This document shows positions 1 through 11,266 of a stretch of 64,000 nt of DNA, piece after piece. The notes under the pieces were generated by a model that did no database searches, was not told the DNA's origin, and was given only the letters and a program-made list of their open reading frames with translations. This DNA comes from Ursus arctos (taxonomy: Eukaryota; Chordata; Mammalia; Carnivora; Ursidae). Each line of letters opens with the position of its first letter. The stretch's first letter is position 1. The stretch is taken from NCBI RefSeq assembly GCF_023065955.2, contig NW_026622808.1, forward strand, positions 37,398,475-37,462,474, given 5' to 3'. The position numbers and the translations under genes are program-made.

Positions 1-27
1 TTCTCATTACAAAAGTAATACATGTCT

Positions 28-224
28 GGGGCGCCTGGGTGGCTCAGTCATTAAGCATCTGCCTTTGTCTCAGGGCGTGATCCCGGCGTTCTGGGATCGA
101 GCCCCACATCAGGCTCCTCCGCTGGGAGCCTGCTTCTTCCTCTCCCACTCCCCCTGCTTGTGTTTCCTCTCTCGCTGGCTGTCTCTGTCAAATAAATAAA
201 TAAAATCTTAAAAAAAAAAAAAAA
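28..224 (+). mobile_element. Can-SINE (tRNA-Lys SINE), young type
   Basis: Complete copy: tRNA-derived head with the gcgcctgggtggctca start, CT-rich 3' part, AATAAA-rich tail and poly(A). It is flanked by target-site duplications aaaagtaatacatg (11-24) and aaaagtaatgcatg (221-234). Confidence 0.95.
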
Positions 225-429
225 GTAATGCATGGCCTTATGGAAATGGTAGAGAAGTATCTACAGGCTTATCCTTCAGGAGTAAAACAACTGATAGAAT
301 TTTGGTGTATTTGCTTTCATTCATGTTTTTTGTAAATTATTTTTCGTTTGTTTTGTTTTTCAAAAATGGCACAATATTATAAATATTATTTTATGACATG
401 CTTTTTTTAAAATAAGTTTTATTTTATTT

Positions 430-631
430 TATTTTATTTTTTTTAAGATTTTATTTATTTATTAGACAGAGCTAGAGACAGCCAGCGAGAGAGGGAACAC
501 AAGCAGGGAAGTGGGAGAGGAAGAAGCAGGCTCATAGCAGAGGAGCCTGACGTGGGGCTCGATCCCATAACGCCGGGATCACGCCCTGAGCCTAAGGCAG
601 ACGCCTAACCGCTGTGCCACCCAGGCGCCCC
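430..631 (-). mobile_element. Can-SINE, young type, antisense
   Basis: The plus strand shows the T-rich tail, then the body, ending in the inverted head (gccacccaggcgcccc at about 617-631). A tgctttttt sequence flanks both sides. The tail is preceded by (attttattt) repeats, so the left edge is uncertain. Confidence 0.9.
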
Positions 632-2038
632 TGCTTTTTTTTTTTTTTTTACTTGAAATGCCATGAGCATAATTCCTTGACCTTAAATAATTCTACAACA
701 TAACTTTTTAAAATAATCACATAGTGTGCGGGTTTACTAATTTCCTTAAGCAATCCTATTTCGGCTCTTTATAGTATTTGCTATATAAGCAATGACATCG
801 TAAGTGAATGTCTTTACTCCTAAAACTCTATATATCCATGTAATGATACACTTAGCATCAATTCCTAGAAGTAAAAGAGTCGGGAACCATTTTTTGTTAA
901 GATGTCTTGAGGACAGTTAATTACATGATACAGATAGAAATGTTTATTTTTCTTTTGATTCCTTTTTCTGTTGTTTGTTTTCGGGGAAACGATGTAACTT
1001 TTACAAAGAACAGATAATAGGTAGAAGTTATTTTCCAAAAAACCTTCTCCTGGAAGACATGATGCCATCTGAGAGTGGAAACTTAGTTTGTTGTAAGCTT
1101 TTATTTCTCGTAATAAGGTGATAGAGGAGAAGCCTGTTTGCAATTTAGCTTAAGACGTAAGAAAAACAGAAAGTACAGTAGTGATAGACAGGTTTATACA
1201 TTTAATGCTTTTGTTAGTAATCATTTACAAACCTCCCTAGATGATTTTTTAAAGTCTACTTTTAACAAAAGGGATGGACTTCTAGTGGGGTGCCAACTTA
1301 ATTATTTCAACTTAATAATAAGTTGAATAACTTTGAAATGACATTACACAGGCCTGTGGAGGGGTCACAGAAAAATGAGCCCCAGAAACACTTTCTGGAT
1401 GTGTGAGCATGGCTGTAAGTACCACTAATCGGGAAAATTAAAGCAACATGAAAAATTGTTGCGATTAATGAGCCCTGATGAAAACAGGGTGAAGCGCCCA
1501 GGGTGTGTAAAGTCACAGCGTTCTCTGAGCAGGTCTGTATGCTCCAGATGCTGGTTGCAGCCTACAGTCAATGGCTCCAGGAAATTACGCTAATGTTATT
1601 GATCCTAACCCTTTCCTGATGGGGCTTTCTTCTCTTCCTGTGTCTTCACACAGCCTTCAAATGCATGCCTATCAAGCTTGGGAAATTGAATCGGCTTTTA
1701 AGAAAGGAGGCAAAACAAATAAATAGCATACATGCTTATTTCCTATCATTGAAAACTGCGTGCCAGGAAAGGAAGAGTGGAATGGTCAGGGTATTTAGGG
1801 TCAATCTGAAAATGCTCTCATGTGACGTCCCTACATATTATGGGAAGCAGTGAATGCAGGTAACTGTCTTGTAATTCATGGGCTAGGATAGAAATCCAAT
1901 AGAATGTTCGCCCCCGTGATGGAGCAGAGGAGAGAGATCTTCAAGGCGCTGGAGCTGGACTTCTCCACTTAATTTCGTTGTGAAGATGTGACATAATTTC
2001 ATCAGGTGTTTTCCAAACAGTGGCGTGAAATTGTTTTA
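632..2038. other. Unique intronic DNA, nothing recognised
   Basis: AT-rich unique-looking sequence. The short open frames here have no recognisable domain, codon bias or splice context. I see no gene or clear repeat. Confidence 0.5.
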
Positions 2039-2050
2039 TAAGTAAAATTG

Positions 2051-2251
2051 GGGGCGCCTGGGTGGCACAGCGGTTAGGCATCTGCCTTCGGCTCAGGGCG
2101 TGATCCCGGCGTTCTGGGATCGAGCCCCACATCAGGCTTCTCCGCTAGGAGCCTGCTTCTTCCTCTCCCACTCCCCCTGCTTGTGTTCCCTCTCTCTCTG
2201 GCTGTCTCTATCTCTGTCGAATAAATAAATAAAATCTTAAAAAAAAAAAAA
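2051..2251 (+). mobile_element. Can-SINE, young type
   Basis: Full-length copy with head, CT-rich region, aataaataaataaaatctt and poly(A). It is flanked by the duplication aagtaaaattg (about 2040-2050 and 2251-2260). Confidence 0.95.
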
Positions 2252-2408
2252 GTAAAATTGGACAGGGTAATAATGGCTGTTCTTCAGGGGACACCAGACC
2301 CCATGGGCACTTTCATTAAGCCACTTGGCTTAGGCTATTTACCACGTAACAAGCCGGTGAGCTGTATTATCTCCATCTTATATTATTAGAACATCCTGTA
2401 TGATTTAT

Positions 2409-2604
2409 TTTTAAAGGATTTTACTTATTTCTATGCCAGAGAGAGTGAGAGAGAGTGAGCATACAAGCAAGGGGAGTGGCAGGCAGAGGGAGAAGCAGAC
2501 TCCTGCTAAGCAAGGAGCCTGATGCGGGACTTGATCCCAGGACCCTGGAATCATGACCTGAGCCGAAGGCAGATGCTTAACCGACTGAGCCACCCAGGCG
2601 TCCC
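2409..2604 (-). mobile_element. Can-SINE, older type, antisense
   Basis: Carries the older core (ggaccctggaatcatgacct on the plus strand) rather than the gcgttctgggatc core of the young copies. It ends in an inverted head at about 2604. The flanks tatgattta and tatgatttt look like a target-site duplication. Confidence 0.9.
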
Positions 2605-2612
2605 ATATGATT

Positions 2613-2791
2613 TTTTTTTTTTTTAGATTCATTAATTTGACAGAGAGAGCACAAGCACAAGCAGAGGGAGCAGAAGGCAGAGGGAGAAGCAGGCTCCCGG
2701 CTGAGCAAGGAGCCTGATGTGGGACTCAATCCCAGGACCCTGGGATCATGACCTGAGCTGAAGGCAGCTGCCCAACCGACTAAGCCACCCA
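2613..2791 (-). mobile_element. Can-SINE, older type, antisense, head truncated
   Basis: It starts directly beside the previous copy. The inverted head stops at gccacccagt, so it lacks the last bases of the element. The core again is the older gggatcatgacctgagc type. Confidence 0.88.
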
Positions 2792-2893
2792 GTGATTTAT
2801 TTTTATAATATGATTTATTTTTAATAGTCACTGTGAGCAAAGGAATTTTATTTCCCACTTTTTAAAAATGATGTCATCTTTCTATTTTTCTTC

Positions 2894-3074
2894 TTTTTTT
2901 AAAGATTTTATTTATTTATTTGAGAGAGAGAGAGCACAAGCGGGGTGAAGGGCAGAGGGAGAAGCAGACTCTCCGCTGCATAGGGAGCCCGACTTGGGGC
3001 TCGATCCCCGGATTCTGGGGTCATGATCCAGGCTGAAGGCAGACTCTTAACCAACTGAGCCACCCAGGCGCCCC
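2894..3074 (-). mobile_element. Can-SINE, older type, antisense
   Basis: Third Can-SINE in a row in the same orientation. The sequence ttttcttctt occurs on both sides (about 2886 and 3078) and fits a target-site duplication. Confidence 0.9.
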
Positions 3075-3104
3075 CCTTTTTTCTTCTTTCGGAATACTTA
3101 GCAG

Positions 3105-3275
3105 TAGTTTGCAACACAGGATAAGGCTTGTCAGAATCATCTGGGGTGCTTGTGGGAGCGTCTGACCTCGGGCCTCCCCCTGACCCACTGACTCCCAGCC
3201 TCCAGGAGGCGGGTCTGAGATTCTGTATTTACTGGCTAGGTTCTGCAGACGGGGCTGATGCACGGCCAAGCTGGG
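3105..3275 (+). mobile_element. MER5A-like hAT-Charlie DNA transposon relic
   Basis: Shows the MER5A sequence order: gtcagaatcatctgg, then a C-rich block, then gggtctgagattctgtattt, then a gctgatgc motif near the end. It is diverged, as expected for a mammal-wide relic. Confidence 0.7.
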
Positions 3276-4846
3276 AGGCTTCCTGAGCGTCTCCCAGGAT
3301 AAGTACACTAGGATGTGGCAGTACTTTCCGGGACTTCGTTGCCAAAAGCTTGACTGGCTCTCTTTTTTCTTATTGGCATACATTAAGAAGGGGCCAGAAA
3401 TAACTCAGACGGAGAAAAAGCGGATGAAATCAAAAGTGAAGTACACCCAGAAATACCGTTTGCATCTCACCCTCCCCGAAGATTCCGAGGTTGTTCGCAG
3501 GATGCACAACTCACACCTGGGAGGTGTTATCACACAACTGGGCTCAGAGAAAGATGGCTAACCCAGCGTTTAAAGTTGAGCTGATGGAAAATGAGTGACG
3601 GTTCACAAGGGATGAGCAATCCTAGGTGAGCCGGGAACCAGGGCTTCGGGAAAACCTGCACAGAATCCAGCCAGACATCATCGGCATCTTTGGGAGGAGG
3701 AATTTGGGAGCTTGTGTCGTAGGATCTTGGAGAAAGCAGGTAATACCTCCCTGCAGGAGGGTGTGCCCAACTGTAAACAGAAGCCAGGATGCAGGAAGTC
3801 AGTCATTGCCTCCCATTTAGAAGGAGAAGAAAGTAAACAGGAATGGATTTCTCCAGATTACCGCCACCGTGATTCTTGAAGGATGAGAAAATTAACTGCT
3901 TAGTGTCTCATGGCAGACGTTTCCCCTCTCATTTTCGTGTATGTTTTATTTCTTTTTCTAAATGGTCTTCCATGATGTCACTTTCCTCCTCTGAAGTCGT
4001 CTTTTTTTTTTCCTTCTAGCATTAAACTTAACATACATATTTTTTAAAGCAAAAAAACTAAGGTACGACCCTGCTGCTTTTAGATTAAAGTAAATATGTT
4101 TTATTAAATTCATTCATTTATGTAATAATTTGTTCCCTGTGCACACATGTGGTGACAGACACTGTGGTGAGCACCCGGGATTTAAAATCAAGTCTGTGGG
4201 GCTCGTTGCCCTTGAACTTGTAATCTAGTTGAGTGACCTTCCAGAGAAGTCATTGCATCCGTGGAACAGTTTATTTTGCCTAATTTTGAAGACTCTCTTT
4301 CCTCTCTCACTAACTCTGGTAGTCGCTTCTAAAAGTTGGGCTATTTTGTCCAAAGAGACATGAAAACCTCAAGCAATCAAATTCTGTTACAGTTGAACAA
4401 TTTGGTCACGGTACCTAGAAGAGTCAGAGTAAAACCCATACTGGGGTCTACGAATGTGTCCATTTTCTTTTAAACCTTTTCTCCCTCCCCCCCCCCACCC
4501 TAAGTTATTAAGCTGATCATACTAGTAACCATTTTTCAACCTACAGTTTTTTTCATGCTTGGTCTTCTTGAGGCCATATTTGTCCAATGAGTTTGAGAAG
4601 CACTATTTATCCATGTATGAATATGTATTCGTAAGTATGATATGAAATGCTATATATACACATGGAAGTACTCATCTACAGGCATTCAATAAAATACTAT
4701 GTATGGACGCATAAATATGCATCTACAAGCACGAAATTAAGCGATGTGTATGCATATAGGGATATTTAGAGATACGACATGTGGCATACGCATATGTTAA
4801 TATGCATTCACAAGTATGAAATACTGTTATTCCTATTCCTCTTATT
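3276..4846. other. Unique intronic DNA with a degenerate AT-rich tandem-like stretch
   Basis: No gene is seen. At 4610-4830 there is a weakly periodic stretch in which atgcattcacaagtatgaaat-like phrases recur (near 4627, 4682, 4720 and 4803). An old Can-SINE is inserted at its end. The segment 4110-4240 weakly resembles a common old repeat (attcattta, then a gacagacactgtggtgagc phrase). Confidence 0.45.
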
Positions 4847-5026
4847 TTTTTTCTTTTTTTAGAGAGGGGGAGAGAGATGGGGAGAGGGAAAGAGGGAGAG
4901 AGAATCTTAAGCAGGCTTGATGCCCAACACGGAGCCCGAAGCGGGGCTCGATCTCACAGCCCTGAGATCACGACCTGAGCCGAAATCAAGTCAGATCCTT
5001 AACTGTCTGAGCCACCCAGGTGCCCC
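4847..5026 (-). mobile_element. Can-SINE, older type, antisense
   Basis: Inverted head gccacccaggtgcccc ends at 5026. A target-site duplication of the form ttcctcttat/ttcctctta flanks it (about 4836 and 5030). Confidence 0.9.
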
Positions 5027-5859
5027 CTTATTCCTCTTAGAAAATTAGAATTCATGTTAGTCTGTTAAAGGCTCTGAGAAATCCTGTAGTTGAACGAAGC
5101 TGTTGAGCTCCCTTTAACCAGGAATTCACCAAACATTCATCAATATGTGGCAAAATGATTTCATGAAACCCATCTTGAGAGCCACTCTGTTAGGCTAATT
5201 TCCATTACAGAATGGGTGAGATAGAAGTCTGTTATGACTTTTGAGATATTTATAAGATGATGCCTTGGACGTAATGCTAAGATAAATGAAATAACCAGGA
5301 TGCCGCATATCTATATATATTGAATAGGTAAATATTAATATATGGATGCACTTATGAAGCCAGGAGGTTTTGTGGGATGTACTAGCCTAGAGCCATGTGT
5401 CAAAGAGGAGGGAGTCAGCAGCTGTCTGACTGGGTTTGTAAAGTAGAGGTGCTATTCTTGGCTGTTTAGTTAAAAAGAACAGAAAGGAGGGACATGTTGG
5501 CTACACTGAAAGATTCTTCTAGCACCTTCCCAAAATACATTTCTTGAAAATAGGACCATAGGGAAACTTAAAAGAGGCATAAGCATTCATCACTCCACCC
5601 TTAGAATCCAAAGAACAGTAAGAGCCAGGCCCAGGGCTTTCTCAACCACGTCCATGTTTAGATAATGCCCCAGTGCGGTACCATGGCTTTCTTTTTATTT
5701 ATCACAAGTGATAGTTTGCAGATTGACTAAAGGGAAAACATGTAAAAAGTGCCAGAGTTCACAAAAAAGTTGACATATAAATCTTTTTGACCTTTCGATG
5801 CTCACTGGTAAAGACTAATTTTTAAGCCTTTTCAATGGTAATGTCGTAAATATGCAAAA

Positions 5860-7420
5860 TGAGGAATTACAGTATAATGAACCCCACGTACCTAGGACAC
5901 AGCTTCGACAATTACCAACATTTACCAGTCTTGGTCCATTGAACCCCCACCTACGTTCTTCTTATGATTATTAAACCATTAGTAGTAGTGCTATTATTAT
6001 TTTGCTAGAGTGTTTTAAAGCGAAGCCCTGACATATTTTTTTCATCTGTAAATACTTTAGAGTATGAAGAATACATCCCTTACATAAAAGGACTTTGAAA
6101 AAACTTCTTAACCACAATGCCATTATCACACCCTATAAAATAACAGTAATTCTTAAATATTATCTCTACCGCCTGTCTATACTCAAGATTCACCAGTTGT
6201 TTGAAAGTGTAATATGTTATTTTCGTTAAGTGTAAACGTTTAAAAAGTATAAAAAGTTTTTGTTTTTGTTTTTTGCTTTGTTTGAAGTCAGACCAAATGA
6301 ATTGCACACATTGCCTTGGGCTGTGAGGTGGTCTGTCCTATACGATGCCCTATATCTGGACTTGACCAGCTGCTTCCTGGGGCGTTAACCGGATTCTCTT
6401 TTCCTGGTAGTTTCTGTACTGATGGTTAGATGTTGACACTGATTAGACTCCGATCAAGTTTTTTCAGTGAGAATATTCTACAGACAGCGCCACGTACTTC
6501 CTATTACACGGCATCGGGAGGCACGCAGGGCCACGGCGTCCTCACACTAGTGATGCTGAAGTTGATCCTTGGGTTCATGGGTCAGCCTGACCCTTTCAAG
6601 GTGTCCTCAGTCTCCACCAGATGCTTTTATGATGATCCATTCCTGGATCGATTATTGCTCCAGAAAATTGGAAGATAACTAGAAAATGGTGGTTCTGCAG
6701 TCTTTTCTGAATGATTCATGATTTGAGTGACTCAACAGATAATTTGTACTGATAAAGGCAGGAAAAATGCTTGCCTCTTCCTCTCTATCCATCTTCAGAA
6801 TAATGACTTGGTGCCTTAGCGACTTTCAGTGACGAACAAGTTGGCTTTTAAAGTAACATATGACAGGGCGCCTGGGTGGCACAGTAGTTAAGCGTCTGCC
6901 TTCGGCTCAGGGCGTGATCCCGGCGTTCTGGGATCGAGCCCCACATCAGGCTTCTCCGCTAGGAGCCTGCTTCTTCTTCTCCCACTCCCCCTGCTTGTGT
7001 TCTCTCTCGCTGGCTGGCTGTCTCTCTCTGTCAAATAAATAAATAAAATCTTAAAGAAAAAATAAAGTAACATGACAAACTTAAGGACTTAGATGTATTT
7101 ATATGTGTTTTAATCCTTTGCGGCTTATTGTCATTTTGATATGCAAGTTTTCTATCTCTGGCCCGTGGGAGCCCCTTCAGTTTGATCCCTGTGTTGTTTG
7201 TGACAAGATCGCATTGGTCTTTGATCATTTCCTTGGATTCTGCATAACAAGATATCCTGGGCTTATTTTGTACATTGCATGCTTCAGATCTAGAATCAGC
7301 TATTTTCCAGGGAGGCTTGGTTCTGTTTATTGGGCAATATTATTTAGAGACCACAGTCTAGGCGCAAGCATTCATTCCCATGGCTTTGCCAAAATCTTCT
7401 GAGTCTTTTCAGGAGCAAGA
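5860..7420 (-). mobile_element. Old L1 3' region, antisense (interrupted by a Can-SINE)
   Basis: Diverged L1M-type 3' sequence on the minus strand. Recognisable phrases include the cagcttcgacaattaccaac block, the gtgttttaaagcgaagccctgaca block, the accacaatgccattatcacac block and the gggagccccttcagtttg block. It continues on both sides of the Can-SINE at 6866-7064. Open frames here are relic noise. Confidence 0.7.
6866..7064 (+). mobile_element. Can-SINE, young type
   Basis: Full-length, inserted into the old L1 relic. Target-site duplication aaagtaacatatgaca (6850-6865) and aaagtaacatgaca (after the tail). Confidence 0.95.
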
Positions 7421-8079
7421 GCCAGGAAATATCTGTTTAGAAGGAGGAAATAAATCCAGGGCTTCTACCAATCATTCTGATTCCAACTCAAAACTGCATG
7501 ATTTTTCATTAGCTACTCTGACTTACTCTTACGTTGAAAATCTCAGTCCCTAGCCACATTAACATATTAATCATTTGCTTAAGCTACAATATACATAAAA
7601 TTACTTTGAAATGGCAATACCGATATTATTGCTAACAATAGCATGACTGTGTGTTGTTTAAGAATTCTTTGTGGTCTTTTTTTTTTTGTTGTTTTTAGGC
7701 TAGATCCCAAGATGGAATTAGTATGAAAATACTGTGTTTTAAAGTCAATGGAAATGCTTCTTTTCTTTGTGTGTAATGCCAACAGTTTCATATACAATAA
7801 AGGATTTTGTTTTTTCATCTGAAGAGGATTGCTTTTTTTTTTTTAAGTTCTATAAAATGTGCTCTTAAGGTAACAAGGTCACAAGCGTGAAATGATGCAA
7901 TTCAGGGCCACATCACTTCTGTCCCCGATTCTCCATCCATTTTCTCCCTGTCCTGTTTGGGAATCATATTTAATGAGCTCTTGGTTTAGCTTTCCGCTGT
8001 TGTTTTTCTTTTTTTAATATAAGAAAACAAGGAGATATAGTCAGGTTTTTCCCTTTTCTTTCACAAAAGGAAGCATAGC

Positions 8080-9700
8080 ATCTATGCTGTTCAGCACCTA
8101 ATTTTTTATATTATCTATGCTGTAGATCTTTCTTTATCAGTTTGGGGAGTGAGATCTTCCTCATTCTTTTACACAGCTGCTCAGTAGGAGTCTGTTGTGT
8201 GGATATAGAAATACAGACATTTATTCAATCTTCTGTTGATTGACATTTGGGTGGTTTCCAGTCTTTTCTAATTACACATGATCTTGCAATAAGTGGCTGA
8301 ACCCATATATAACTTAAATTTTTTTAGCAGAATACTTGGGGATGGATTCATCGAAGTGGCATTGCTCGATGAAAGGATAAATGCGTATATAATTTTCCTT
8401 AGATATTGCCAAATTCTCATGGAGGTTGGACCATTGTTCATTTCTTCCAGCAAATTCTGAGAGTGAGTACCTCTTACTTTTTAGCCGTGCCTGTGAGAGT
8501 ATTGTCAAACTCTTAGATATTTTTCCCAATCCACGTGAAAAGTGTTTTTATTATAGTTTTAATTTTAATTTCTCTTATTAGAAGTGAGATTTGCAGATTT
8601 TTACATGTGCTAGAAATATTTGTAGGGGTGCCTGGGTGGCACAGTTGGTGGCTCTTGATCTCGACTCAGGTTAATAGCTCAGGGTCCTGAGTTTGAGTCC
8701 TGCGTGGGGCTCCAAGCTCAATGCGGAGTCTGCTTAAGATTCTTTCTTCCTCTCCCCTGCCCCTTCCGCTGCTCATGCGGGCTCTCTCTCTCTCTAAAAT
8801 GAATAAAATATGAAAAAAAGAAATATTATTTGTAGTAAAATATGTCGCAAATAATTTCCCAAGGTTTGTCTTTTGCCTTTTTCAAGGAGCCATTTTTTTT
8901 AATTTTTCAGAGATTTTCTTTATTGTTCACTTTCTATTTCATTGATTATTATTTTCATCTTTATATTTATTTTTATTTTCTCTGGTTTTATTTGCTCTTT
9001 TGTGTGTGATTTCTTAAGGTAAAAGCCTAGATCATTATCTCCGTTTTCTTTTCTAATATAAATATTTAAATCTATAAATTTCTCTCTAAGAACGATGATA
9101 GTAGACAGATTTTGAAATGTTGCCTTTTTACTCTTGTCTAGTGAAAAATATCTTCTAGTCTATATTATAATTGTCTTTTTGCCTTATATGTTATCTAGAA
9201 GTATCCTCCTTGATTTTGCAAATATATGGAGAGCTTTTAGATTTTTTAATATTTGATTCCTACTTCAACTCTGTTGCAGTTAGAGATCATGTTTTGTGTG
9301 ATTTCAGTCCTTTTAAGCTTATTAAGACTTATTTCACGGCCTCGTATATTGCCATCTTGGTGAATATTTTACAGGTACTTGGGAAGAATGTGTATTTGGC
9401 AGTTTGGGATTGGGGTATTCTTCCTTCGTCCTGTACGTTTTTATTTTGTTATTTTGAGACTCTTATCAGTTGTATGCACTTAAAATTTTTATGTCTTTTT
9501 GATGAACTTTGTTATTTTCACTATTAGGAAATGGCCATCTTTATTGCTGGAGATATTCCCTGTCCTTTTCTGATATTAATGTAGCCAAACGAGCTTTCTT
9601 CTGCTTAGTATTCGCCCGTTGTATCATTACCATATTTTACTTTTGAGTCTGTGACTTTTTATTTAAATGCAGCTCTTGGAAACGCATACATGTTGGTCTT
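8080..9700 (-). mobile_element. Old L1 fragments, antisense (interrupted by a Can-SINE)
   Basis: The left part (8080-8960) is an L1 3' end in reverse orientation, with the gacatttgggtggtttccag and gatattgccaaattctc blocks. The right part (8960-9700) matches antisense L1 ORF2, with ttctgatattaatgtagcc and tgcagctcttggaaacgca. The middle of the element is missing between them. Confidence 0.75.
8625..8819 (+). mobile_element. Can-SINE, older type
   Basis: Starts ggggtgcctgggtggcac; the core is diverged. Flanked by agaaatatttgtag and agaaatattatttgtag, a slightly altered target-site duplication. It sits inside an old L1. Confidence 0.92.
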
Positions 9701-11070
9701 GCTTTTTAGTTCTTTTGTTGTTGATGTTTATGGTATAGTTCATTACACTTTTTATTCCTATTTTTAATTTATGTGTGATAACATTTGCCCTTTTTGGTGT
9801 AGAGTCCCGTGAGTTTTGACTAATACTTACAGTTGTATATCTACCATCACAATCAAAATATAACAGTTCCATCACCATAGAAAATTCCTCTGAGGTGCCC
9901 TTTTTGGTCAGCCCATCCCCCAAGCATAGCTCCTGGCTTGCAGTGATGTGTTTTCTAGCCCTATAATTTAGCCTTTTCCAGAATGTCATATAAGTGAAAT
10001 CATGCACAATGTAACTTTTTCAGTCTGTTTTCTTTTACTTAGCATAATGTAATTGAGATTTATTTATGTTATTGCTTGTATCAGTAGGACCTGTTCATTA
10101 TTGAACAATATACCATGGTAGGTTGGGGTGTACCATATTTGTTTATCCGTTCTCCAGTCCAGGGACATTTGGGCAGCTTGGAATTTTTAGTGATTATAAA
10201 TAAAACCACTATAAACATTCACATATAGGTGTTTTTGTGGACATAGTTGTCATTTAACTTGAGTGAATACCTAGCAGTCGAATTGCTGGATTGTATGGTA
10301 AGTTTATGTTTAATTTTGTAAAAAAATCACCAAACTGTCTTACAAAGTGGCTGTACCATTTTGCCCTCTTGCCAGCAGTGTATGGGAGTTCCAGTTGCTT
10401 CCCATCCTTGCAAGGTCTTGATTTTGTCATTAATACTGATCTGTCTTTATTTTAGCCGTTCTATGAATAGCATAGTAGCATCTCATTGTGGTTTAGCATT
10501 TCCCTAATGAATAACGACTTTAGTTTCCTTCACATGTGCCTACCTGCTATCCATATACACAATGAAATGCGTGTTCAAATGTTTAGCCCATTTAACAAAA
10601 TTGGGTTGTTTTCTTTTTTACCGAGTGTTTTGAATGCTAAGAATTTTTTGCATATTCTAGCTACAAGTCTTTTGTAGAAATATGTGATTTGAAAGTATTT
10701 TCTTCTAGCCTGTGGTTTGTCTTTTCATTTTCTTAGCAATGTCATTCACAAAACAGAAACCACTTGATTTTGTTGAAATCCCATTATTTAATTTTTTAAA
10801 ATGGACTGTGCTTTTTTTTTTCATATTTAAGAAATCTTTGCCTAACCCCAGATCACAAAGATTTTCTCCTACACTTTCCTCTAAAATTGTTATGCTCTTC
10901 AGCTTTACATTTAGGTCTGTAATCCATTCTGAATTATTTCATACATGATTACATGATGAGAGGTACAGAGTAAGCCTTTTTTTTTTTTTTTTTGCATGTA
11001 GCTATCCAGTTATTCCATTATCACTTGTTGAGAAGAATCCTCGTTCCACTGAATTGCTTTTATACCTTTT

Positions 11071-11266
11071 TTTTTTAAAGATTTTTATTTATTTATTCGA
11101 CAGAGATAGAGACAGCCAGCGAGAGAGGGAACACAAGCAGGGGGAGTGGGAGAGGAAGAAGCAGGCTCATAGCGGAGGAGCCTGATGTGGGGCTCGATCC
11201 CACAATGCAGGGATCACGCCCTGAGCCAAAGGCAGACGCTTAACCGCTGTGCCACCCAGGCGCCCC
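11071..11266 (-). mobile_element. Can-SINE, young type, antisense
   Basis: Nearly perfect copy, ending in gccacccaggcgcccc at 11266. Target-site duplication tgcttttatacctttt at about 11055 and 11267. Confidence 0.95.

Noticed and set aside
51..233. Near-identical 60-residue minus-strand frames at 51-233, 6888-7073 and 63007-63192
   Set aside because: They are the reverse strand of young Can-SINE copies. Their similarity comes from the repeat, not from a gene family.
3021..3383. 120-codon minus-strand frame
   Set aside because: It crosses a Can-SINE and a MER5A relic, so it is a composite of repeats.
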